A stretch of 64,000 nt of DNA from JACCTI01 sp038237435 (lineage in GTDB: Bacteria > Verrucomicrobiota > Verrucomicrobiia > Chthoniobacterales > UBA10450). A model generated the notes under the pieces. That model was not told where the DNA came from, made no database searches, and saw nothing but the letters and a program-made list of their open reading frames with translations. Positions 51,151-58,590 of the stretch are shown here, in pieces. The number at the start of each line of letters is the position of its first letter. Within the stretch, counting starts at the first letter, position 1. Both the position numbers and the translations under genes were made by a program. The DNA lies in contig JBBRYT010000002.1 in assembly GCA_038237435.1 (NCBI GenBank), positions 1 through 64,000 of the forward strand. The letters are read 5' to 3'.

Positions 51151-52210
51151 GGTCGTGAGCGAAGCTGGACTGCTCGGCGCGAGCTGTCCGCTGCCGATCA
51201 CGAATTACAAGGAGATCGTTCTCGCGCACGGCAGCGGCGGGAAGTTGAGTCATCAACTCGTCGAGAAATTGATCCTGCCGCAGTTCACCAATGACCTGCT
51301 CGCGCCATTGCATGACGGCGCCATCTTCTCGTTAGGCAGCGAACGGCTCGCCTTCAGTACGGATTCCTATGTCGTTAGTCCGATTTTTTTTCCGGGCGGC
51401 GACATCGGCAAACTCGCGGTTCACGGTACCGTTAATGACCTTTCGATGTGCGGCGCGCGGCCGCGTTTTCTTTCGGTCGGATTTATCTTGGAAGAAGGCC
51501 TGCCGATGGAGGATTTCTGGCGCGTGGTGCAATCGATGCACGAAGCGGCGGATGCGGCCGGCGTGAAGGTGGTCACCGGCGACACGAAAGTCGTCGATCG
51601 TGGCAAGGCCGACAAAATTTTCATCAACACTTCCGGCATCGGTGTGATTCCGGATGGAGTGAACATTCAATCGAACGGCGCACGCATCGGCGACAAAATC
51701 ATTGTTAGCGGCGAAATCGCTGTGCACGGCATTGCCATCATGTCGGTGCGTGAAGGTTTGGAATTTGAAACGGAGATCGCGAGCGACACCGCGGCCTTGA
51801 ATGGTTTGGTCGAAGACATTCTCGCGGTGACGAAAGAGGTTCATGTCCTGCGCGATCCAACGCGGGGCGGAGTTACGAGCGCGCTGACTGAAATCGCGCA
51901 GGCTTCTAAAGTCGGGATGCTTTTGCAGGAAGCTCAGATTCCGATCAGCGAAGAAGTGAAAGGTGCTTGCGAGATTCTCGGGCTCGATCCGCTTTATGTG
52001 GCGAATGAAGGCAAGTTGCTCGCGATTGTTTCGCCCAACGAAGCTGACAAGGTACTGACGACGATGCGCAACAACTCGTTAGGCAAACACGCCACCATTA
52101 TCGGCGAAGTCACCGGCGCTCATCCCGGATTTGTCACGATGAAAACGCGCGTGGGCGGAACGCGGGTGGTTGACATGCTTTCGGGCGAACAGCTGCCACG
52201 TATTTGTTAG
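51140..52210 (+). CDS. hypE: hydrogenase CN-ligand synthesis protein HypE
   Basis: The 356-residue protein ends PRIC: the C-terminal Cys is carbamoylated by HypF and dehydrated to thiocyanate. ILAHGSGGK-like VLAHGSGGKLSHQLVEKLI, FSTDSYVVSPIFFPGGDIGKLAVHGTVNDLSMCGARP, VTGDTKVV and LRDPTRGGVTSALTE are PurM-family ATP sites. About 25 extra N-terminal residues precede the core; a later start is possible. It is the last gene of the hydrogenase run and meets ctlX tail to tail with a 4-nt overlap. Motif copies at 51328 and 52075. Confidence 0.95.
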   Translation: MSSEVVSEAGLLGASCPLPITNYKEIVLAHGSGGKLSHQLVEKLILPQFTNDLLAPLHDGAIFSLGSERLAFSTDSYVVSPIFFPGGDIGKLAVHGTVNDLSMCGARPRFLSVGFILEEGLPMEDFWRVVQSMHEAADAAGVKVVTGDTKVVDRGKADKIFINTSGIGVIPDGVNIQSNGARIGDKIIVSGEIAVHGIAIMSVREGLEFETEIASDTAALNGLVEDILAVTKEVHVLRDPTRGGVTSALTEIAQASKVGMLLQEAQIPISEEVKGACEILGLDPLYVANEGKLLAIVSPNEADKVLTTMRNNSLGKHATIIGEVTGAHPGFVTMKTRVGGTRVVDMLSGEQLPRIC

Positions 52211-53121
52211 ACGCGCGGCAGATGGATTGTCGCGATCATGCAACGCGCGCTGCCGCCGGCCAGTTCGATCGTCGGCAGGTCGAGTGGAATGAAGCGCGCA
52301 TATTTTGCGATGCATTCTCGCTGCGCCTCCGTTAACGCCGCGAGGGCGCGCGTTGAGACGACGAGAAGTTTCTCCTGCTCGTTATGCAGCTCAATCGTGT
52401 TGCCGGCGAACTCCGCGATTTGTTTCGCGCTTAGCTCGATCACTTCTTTGCCGGTCGATTCGAGCAAATGCTGCACGGCCGTCCGCTCCGATTCGTCGGG
52501 AATCGTTTCCAAGCCGACGAGCGCAAATTTCGATCCGACGCACATCATGACGTTCGTGTGATAAATGGAACGCCCGTCGATACTCACGCTGCTAAAGGCG
52601 ACCGGCTTGTAGTCAAAATCGTGGCAGAACTTTCGCAACACCTCCGCATGGGTGCGTTGCGAGAGCGCGGCATAGGCAATTTTATTTTCGTGATCGAGCA
52701 CCAGACTGCCCGTGCCTTCCAGATAATGTTCGTCCTTTTCCTTCGCGGAATAATCGAGCACATCGGTGATGCGGTAATTTTTTCGCAAGGCCTCGATAAC
52801 ATCGTGTCGCCGCTCACGTCGGCGCGCGGCCGAATACATGGGATAGAGAACAACCCGCCCGTCGTCATGGGTGGAGAACCAGTTGTTCGGAAAAACGGCG
52901 TCCGGTTTTTCCGGCGTGGCAGTGTCGTCGAAGAGGTGAACCGTGACACCGCCCTCGCGTAGCGTCTCGACTGCATGATCGAATTCTTTCTGCGCCGCCG
53001 CTGATACGTTCGACACCTCGTTCGGCGAGATTGTCGTCTGAAAAGCGTTATCCGCCGCAGTCTCCGGATTCGGATAAAAGCAGTGCGGCCGAATCATCAA
53101 CACCGCGTTGGCGCTTTGCAC
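52207..53121 (-). CDS. ctlX: CtlX-type citrulline/arginine deiminase-related hydrolase
   Basis: The GTG start gives 304 residues. The guanidino-hydrolase superfamily motifs are FPNNWFSTHDDGRVVLYPM, LEGTGSLVLDH, the catalytic His in IYHTNVMMCVG and the catalytic Cys in LAGGSARCMIA near the end. This arrangement matches CtlX, which hydrolyses citrulline, rather than arginine deiminase proper. No arc or other citrulline genes are near. Its start is 3 nt downstream of the CcsA-type gene end, so the two may share an mRNA. Confidence 0.87.
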   Translation of the reverse strand: MQSANAVLMIRPHCFYPNPETAADNAFQTTISPNEVSNVSAAAQKEFDHAVETLREGGVTVHLFDDTATPEKPDAVFPNNWFSTHDDGRVVLYPMYSAARRRERRHDVIEALRKNYRITDVLDYSAKEKDEHYLEGTGSLVLDHENKIAYAALSQRTHAEVLRKFCHDFDYKPVAFSSVSIDGRSIYHTNVMMCVGSKFALVGLETIPDESERTAVQHLLESTGKEVIELSAKQIAEFAGNTIELHNEQEKLLVVSTRALAALTEAQRECIAKYARFIPLDLPTIELAGGSARCMIATIHLPRV

Positions 53122-53124
53122 TTG

Positions 53125-54867
53125 TTAGACCGTGACGCCTTCCGCTGCGATCCGGGCGGGGGCGCGCTCAGTCGCCTTGCTGGCGCGATGTCGCCAAACG
53201 GCGAAGGCCACGAAGAGCAAATCCGCGATGACGAATGTCGCGACATAAGTTTCGCCGCCGATGCCAAAGCCGTAACTGTGCAGTCCCTTGCCGAGAACGA
53301 AGTTCACTCCATACCACGCCATGAGGACCGCGAGAAAACAGACAACGCTCGCGACGACCAAACCAAATTGCGTCCACCAGCCGGCTAGTCGTCCGTGCAA
53401 AGTGAGGATGTAACAAAGCAGTGCGATGAGTGCCCAAGTTTCTTTCGGATCCCAGCCCCAGAATCTCCCCCAGGAATAATTGGCCCAGACGCCGCCTAGA
53501 ATTGTGCCCGCGGCGAGGAGCAACACGCCAAGTTGTAAAACGCGGTAGAGCCAGAAGTGCATTGATTGATCGGCGCGCGCAGCAGCGGGATGGCGCACAT
53601 AACGCCAGAGCAGGATGTGACCGAATCCCATGGCGAGTGCGAAAGCGGCATAGCTGAGCGTGATCGTGAGCACATGAATCGTGAGCCAGAAATTATCGCG
53701 CAAAACCGGCACGAGCGGATCGATGCTGGACGGCATGGCGATTGGCATTTGATGGACGAGCAAGAGCGCGACTAAGGAGACGGGCAAGGCGGCGAGCAGA
53801 TAAACTGTTGTGCGATAGCGTAAGAAAAAAATCATGCCGAAGAACAAAACCGCGAATGAAACCCAGATAATGGATTCATACATATTCGTCACGGGCGGCC
53901 GGCCGGCGATCAGGCAGCGCAGCGCAATTCCAGTTCCGTGGAAAAGCAGACCGGCGAGCGCCAAGGCCAGGCCGCTTAACTTTAAGAATCCGCTCTTGCT
54001 GCGCGCATACGCGATCGCGAGCAGAAGCAACGCGAATCCGTAACACAAGGCGGCGCGATAGAATCCATCGAAGTGATTGTAGAAGAACTCGAGACGCAGT
54101 TTTGATTCGGTCGGATAAATCACCGGACTGAGAGCGCGCAGATCGTCACGCAGTTCGTTGGCCGCGCGGCTGAAAGCGAACGAGTCAGCATGCATGTAGG
54201 CGCCGGCCATATTCTGCAATTGCGTCTGCACCGGCGCGAACTGCTCTTCCTTATAGTACTGATTGAAACCGGGCGGGACGACCCACGGATCGGTTTCTTT
54301 TTCCGGCGCGGGCACAAGCAGGAAGGCGCTTCCATCCATGATGCGCGAGAAAAGCCCTAGCCGATCGCCCACCGCCATCGCTTCGTTCTGTAAACGCGAG
54401 AGCGGTTTCTCCGCGGCCTTGGCCTTGTGCGCTTCGCCGACGAGCCGATTCAACTCCGGGAGCGCGCTTAGTTGCGTGAAAGAAAAACGGCGCTGCATTT
54501 TATCGAGGCTGAGCTGTTCGATGAGCTGGCCTAACGAGACCAAAATCATCGGCTCGTCCTGCCACTTGTGGGTGTCGAGCAACATCGAGAGAACAAAATC
54601 GTCTCCCTGCCAGATCTTCGCGCCGCTCTTATAAGTGGAGCGGCCAGTCAGCTTAATGAGCGACTCGCGCGCGAACGTGTCGATGGGCTTACGACGCCCG
54701 CCATCCTGAATTCCCAGGAGGCCAAATTGCTTGAAATCGAGCGAACTTGAATCCGCCGGCGGTATTTCCGGCGCCTGAGCAAAGAGATTCGCCGCCGCGA
54801 AAAAGCCGAAAAAAAATAGCCGCGCTTTCAATAGCCGCAATCTAAGGGAATGCCCTCGGCTCCACAA
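53125..54867 (-). CDS. cytochrome c biogenesis protein, CcsA/CcmC family, with large N-terminal periplasmic domain
   Basis: The frame runs from TTG 54867, but a start a few codons later, before the hydrophobic RLFFFGFFAAANLFAQ segment, is equally likely. After that signal comes a periplasmic domain (residues about 30-265, beginning FKQFGLLGIQDGGRRKPIDTFARE). About nine membrane helices follow, with the heme-binding WWD-type motif WANYSWGRFWGWDPKETWALI and flanking His residues (VHQMPIAM, TIHVLTITLSYAAFALAMG). It delivers heme for System II cytochrome c synthesis. ResB was not seen next to it. Motif copy at 54529. Confidence 0.85.
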   Translation of the reverse strand: MWSRGHSLRLRLLKARLFFFGFFAAANLFAQAPEIPPADSSSLDFKQFGLLGIQDGGRRKPIDTFARESLIKLTGRSTYKSGAKIWQGDDFVLSMLLDTHKWQDEPMILVSLGQLIEQLSLDKMQRRFSFTQLSALPELNRLVGEAHKAKAAEKPLSRLQNEAMAVGDRLGLFSRIMDGSAFLLVPAPEKETDPWVVPPGFNQYYKEEQFAPVQTQLQNMAGAYMHADSFAFSRAANELRDDLRALSPVIYPTESKLRLEFFYNHFDGFYRAALCYGFALLLLAIAYARSKSGFLKLSGLALALAGLLFHGTGIALRCLIAGRPPVTNMYESIIWVSFAVLFFGMIFFLRYRTTVYLLAALPVSLVALLLVHQMPIAMPSSIDPLVPVLRDNFWLTIHVLTITLSYAAFALAMGFGHILLWRYVRHPAAARADQSMHFWLYRVLQLGVLLLAAGTILGGVWANYSWGRFWGWDPKETWALIALLCYILTLHGRLAGWWTQFGLVVASVVCFLAVLMAWYGVNFVLGKGLHSYGFGIGGETYVATFVIADLLFVAFAVWRHRASKATERAPARIAAEGVTV

Positions 54868-54983
54868 CCATCGAGCGAGGGCAGATGCGATGTTTAGACG
54901 CGCGCCAGATGCGCGAGCCGCGACATTACCTTAGGTTCAACCAGCAACGTCGATGAAGTGTAGCTAACGCGCTCGAGAAAAAA

Positions 54984-57347
54984 ATGAGGATCAACAGAAA
55001 CACGTCCGCTTCGGCCCTCGTCGGCATGTGGACGATTCTTCTCAGCACTTTCGTCCTCTCTTTTCTCTACGTCGGTCGCGAAATCCTAATCCCGCTCGCG
55101 CTCGCCGCCATGATCACATTTTTGCTCTCGCCGCTCGTGGCGCGGATCGAGCGCTGGATCGGCCGGATCGCCGCGGTCCTGCTCGTAGTGATGATGTTAT
55201 TCGGAATAATCGGCGGCAGCGGCTGGTTGCTCACGCGACAACTCATCGATCTCGCGGCCAAGCTTCCCGATTACCAGAGCAACATCGAGACGAAGTTGCG
55301 CGCGATCCGATTACCCACCGGTGGCGCGCTCGGCCGCTTCACCCACAGCGTCGATGAATTGCAAAAGCAGTTGCCGACCGGGGCTGAACCGCCGCCCGGT
55401 TCGACAGAAATTGCGCCGGAGACGAAACGTGCGCCGCGCGCCGGGCCCACGCCGATGCCGGTGCGCGTGGTCGAATCTCCAAGCCGTCTGCCGCAATTCG
55501 CGCAGTCGCTCGTTTCTGGAGTTGTCGGACCGCTGGGCACAGCCGGGCTTGTCCTCTTGCTGGTCGTCTTCATGCTTTTTAAGCGCGAAGATTTGCGCGG
55601 CCGTCTCATTCGTTTGATCGGGCAAGGCCGAATCGGTGCAACGACCCGCGCACTCGACGATGCGGGAAAACGCGTGGCCCGTTATCTGAGCATGCAATTT
55701 CTTGTGAACGTCAGCTTCGGCAGCTGCATCGCACTCGGACTTTATTTTATCGGCGTGCCGAACGCGATGTTGTGGGGCGCGTTCGCCGCTCTCATGCGTT
55801 TCATTCCGTACGTCGGCGCGTGGATCGCTGCCGCCATCCCGCTGCTCCTGGCCTTCGCGGTTTCAACGAGTTGGGTCGCACCAATTCTTGTTCTCGCAAT
55901 GTTCGTTAGTCTGGAGTTGGTCAATGCCAATTTCCTCGAGCCGTGGCTTTATGGTGCGAGCACCGGCGTATCTTCTCTCGCACTCATCATCGCGGCGATT
56001 TTCTGGACGTGGCTATGGGGTCCGGTCGGTTTGCTTCTCTCCACGCCTCTGACCGTTTGCGTTGCCGTCATGGGTCGGCATGTCCCGCGTCTGCAGTTTC
56101 TCAGTGTCCTCCTCAGCGAAGACGAAGCGCTCGCGCCGCACGAAGAAATTTACTACCGCCTCCTCCGTCTCGGTCTCGATGACGGAACGCATCTCGCGGA
56201 AACTTTCGTGAAAGCCAATTCGCTGACCGCGCTTTACGACGCCGTATTGATTCCGGCGATCACGCTCGGCGAAACAGATGCGCTGCGGCAACAACTCGAC
56301 GCCGAACAGCGCGCCGCTTTCCAACAGCATGTCCACGACATGGTAGAAGATCTCGGGTCAATCCCCGCGACCGAACCGCCCCCCGCGGAAAAGTCCGCCG
56401 AGGCGCCGGAGCCGGTGGCCGCGCCTACTTGCAGCGTTCTGACTTTGCCCGCTCGCGCTTATCGCGACGAGCTGGCCGGCACCATGCTAACCCAGCTTCT
56501 ACAGCAACAAGGTTTCCCGGCAGAGAACGCCCGGGCGGCTTTGAGCACGGACGAATTGATCGAACTGACGAAGAAAAACGAATGGGAAGCTATTTGTATT
56601 TCGGTGGTCGCACCATCCACTCACACGCATGCGCGGTTTATTTGCACGCGGGTCCGCGCGGCCCGGCCGCACGCGAAGATCGTCGTCGGACTCTGGGGCG
56701 GAACAGAAAATCAGGAAACAACCGAGCGTTTGCGCGCGTCCGGCGCGGACGAAGTCGTGATCTCTTTAGCCCAGGCGGTCGCGCAACTGGCGAACTTCTG
56801 CGTCGTGATTGACGACGAAATGATTCCGGCGCCGATTCCGGCAAACGAAGAAGAACGCCTAACGACGCTCCGGACGCTTGCCTTTCTCAACACCATGCCC
56901 GAGGAAAAATTCGATCGCATGACCGACAAGGTGGCCCGCATTTTCGACGTTCCGATCGCCCTCATCACGATCATTGACCGCGACCAGCAACTGATCAAGG
57001 CGGGCGCCGGTCTGCCGGAAGACATAGCGAAACGCCGCACCATTCCGCGAGCGGAATCGATTTGCGGACACATCATCGCGAGCGATCAAGCGCTCACCGT
57101 GGAAGACATCGCCCGCGATCGACGTTTCGCGAACAACGCAATGCTGCGCGATCGCGGTCTGCGCTTTTACGCGGGCGTGCCGCTGCGCGTCAATGAGCAT
57201 GCCATCGGTTCGCTCTGCATTCTCGACATCAAACCGCGCCGCCTGTCCGACCGCGAGCAACGTTTACTCGAAATCATGGCGGACGATGTCGTGGAAGAAA
57301 TAAAGCGCCGCGCCGATGGAACGCCAGTCGCGGCGGCGGCGGCCTAA
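54984..57347 (+). CDS. AI-2E-type exporter fused to a GAF domain
   Basis: The 787-residue protein has three parts. Residues about 15-370 are an AI-2E family (PerM-like) transporter of about seven helices, with VARYLSMQFLVNVSFGSCIALGLYFIGVPNAMLWG and LEPWLYGASTGVSSLALIIAAIFWTWLWGPVGLLLSTPLTVCV. Residues about 500-610 resemble a cobalamin-binding or CheY-like Rossmann fold (ICISVVAPSTHTHARFICTRV, VVGLWGG, LRASGADEVV). Residues about 630-785 are a GAF domain (FDVPIALITIIDRDQQLIKAGAGLP, AESICGHIIAS, YAGVPLRVNEHAIGSLCILD). Transport controlled by a ligand or redox signal is suggested. Substrate unknown. Confidence 0.8.
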   Translation: MRINRNTSASALVGMWTILLSTFVLSFLYVGREILIPLALAAMITFLLSPLVARIERWIGRIAAVLLVVMMLFGIIGGSGWLLTRQLIDLAAKLPDYQSNIETKLRAIRLPTGGALGRFTHSVDELQKQLPTGAEPPPGSTEIAPETKRAPRAGPTPMPVRVVESPSRLPQFAQSLVSGVVGPLGTAGLVLLLVVFMLFKREDLRGRLIRLIGQGRIGATTRALDDAGKRVARYLSMQFLVNVSFGSCIALGLYFIGVPNAMLWGAFAALMRFIPYVGAWIAAAIPLLLAFAVSTSWVAPILVLAMFVSLELVNANFLEPWLYGASTGVSSLALIIAAIFWTWLWGPVGLLLSTPLTVCVAVMGRHVPRLQFLSVLLSEDEALAPHEEIYYRLLRLGLDDGTHLAETFVKANSLTALYDAVLIPAITLGETDALRQQLDAEQRAAFQQHVHDMVEDLGSIPATEPPPAEKSAEAPEPVAAPTCSVLTLPARAYRDELAGTMLTQLLQQQGFPAENARAALSTDELIELTKKNEWEAICISVVAPSTHTHARFICTRVRAARPHAKIVVGLWGGTENQETTERLRASGADEVVISLAQAVAQLANFCVVIDDEMIPAPIPANEEERLTTLRTLAFLNTMPEEKFDRMTDKVARIFDVPIALITIIDRDQQLIKAGAGLPEDIAKRRTIPRAESICGHIIASDQALTVEDIARDRRFANNAMLRDRGLRFYAGVPLRVNEHAIGSLCILDIKPRRLSDREQRLLEIMADDVVEEIKRRADGTPVAAAAA

Positions 57348-57360
57348 CCTCTCGTTAGGC
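57342..57360 (+). terminator. hairpin from an inverted pair of the dispersed motif
   Basis: GCCTAAC at 57342-57348 and GTTAGGC at 57354-57360 form a 7-bp stem with a 5-nt loop. The left arm holds the TAA stop of the AI-2E/GAF gene; the right arm is part of an exact 10-mer. It separates this gene from the MFS gene starting at 57371. Confidence 0.65.
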
Positions 57361-57370
57361 ACACGGGCTT

Positions 57371-58579
57371 GTGAATCGCCCTCCGAATCGGATCGCGGAG
57401 TTTTTCGGACTCAAACGCAATCTCGTTATTCTCCTCATCGCCACCTTCCTCATTGGTTCGGGCGAAGAACTCTGGATGCGTTTCGTGCCGAAATATCTCC
57501 AGGCACTTGGCGCGACGGTTTTCATCATTGGACTTTTCGATGCACTGCGCACTTTGCTCGGCGCCGTCTACGCCTATCCCGGCGGCGTGCTGGTCGATCG
57601 CTGGGGACATCGCGGCGCCTTCATCGTTTTCAACGTCTTCTCGATAATCGGCTACTCGCTCGTCCTGCTCATTCCGCATTGGGCCGCGGTCATTGCGGGC
57701 ATGTTTTTGTTCCTGTCGTGGACGTGCTTTTCTTTGCCCGCGTCGTTCTCGCTCATCGGCGCGTCGCTTGCGGCGAATCGTCACGCCACTGGCATCGCGA
57801 CCAACGCGGTCATCAAACGCATTCCCATCATGTTCGCGCCATTCTGCGGCGGAATTCTGATCGATCGCTTCGGTTTGATCAACGGGGTGCGCATCGCACT
57901 GGCGGTCTCGATCTTGCTCTCGTTAGGCGCAATTCTCGTGCAAATGCGGTTACGCGAAGAGCACCACGATTCGTTGGGCAAAACCGAGCGCTGGAATTTC
58001 TGGCGCAGCCTGCGCGAATTCAATTCACCGATGCGCCGCCTGCTTCTTAGCGACATTCTTGTGCGTTTCTGCGAACGCATTCCCTTCGCCTGGGTGGTGA
58101 TTTACGCGATGGACAATCTCGGCCTGAGTGCAGCGCAATTCGGAATCTTAACTACCGTGGAAGTGGTCGCGGCCAGTCTTTGCATCGTGCCCGCGTCCCA
58201 TTTCGCCGATAAATACGGACGCGAACCATTCGTGATCGCGACCTTCATTTTCTTCACTGCTTTTCCCGCGCTCCTCCTCATCTCCGCCAGTTTCCCGATG
58301 CTGCTTCTCGCTTTCGCAGTGCGCGGGTTGAAAGAATTTGGCGAAGGTGCGCGTAAGGCGCTGATCATCGGCTGCTGTGATGCGCGGCGGCGCGGGCAAA
58401 TGGTGGGCGCGTATTATCTGGTGCGCGATTTGATTGTGGCGAGCGGCGCCTTTCTCGGCGCGGCGCTTTGGAAGTTCGGACCGCAGATTAATTTCGCCGG
58501 CGCCACCGCACTCGGCGTGCTCGGAACGATCTTCTATGTGATAACGTTACCCAGAAAGAATGCAGTCATTCTTGTTTGA
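57371..58579 (+). CDS. MFS transporter
   Basis: The GTG start gives 402 residues and about 12 membrane helices. The MFS loop motif appears as YPGGVLVDRWGHRGAFIVFN after helix 2 and again as ASHFADKYGREPFVIATF after helix 8, with RGLKEFGEGARKALIIGCCDARRRGQMVGAYY later. No substrate can be inferred. It is followed at once by the photolyase gene, which may start within its stop codon. Motif copy at 57919 encodes Ser-Leu-Gly. Confidence 0.85.
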   Translation: MNRPPNRIAEFFGLKRNLVILLIATFLIGSGEELWMRFVPKYLQALGATVFIIGLFDALRTLLGAVYAYPGGVLVDRWGHRGAFIVFNVFSIIGYSLVLLIPHWAAVIAGMFLFLSWTCFSLPASFSLIGASLAANRHATGIATNAVIKRIPIMFAPFCGGILIDRFGLINGVRIALAVSILLSLGAILVQMRLREEHHDSLGKTERWNFWRSLREFNSPMRRLLLSDILVRFCERIPFAWVVIYAMDNLGLSAAQFGILTTVEVVAASLCIVPASHFADKYGREPFVIATFIFFTAFPALLLISASFPMLLLAFAVRGLKEFGEGARKALIIGCCDARRRGQMVGAYYLVRDLIVASGAFLGAALWKFGPQINFAGATALGVLGTIFYVITLPRKNAVILV

Positions 58580-58590
58580 TCTTCGCTAAC

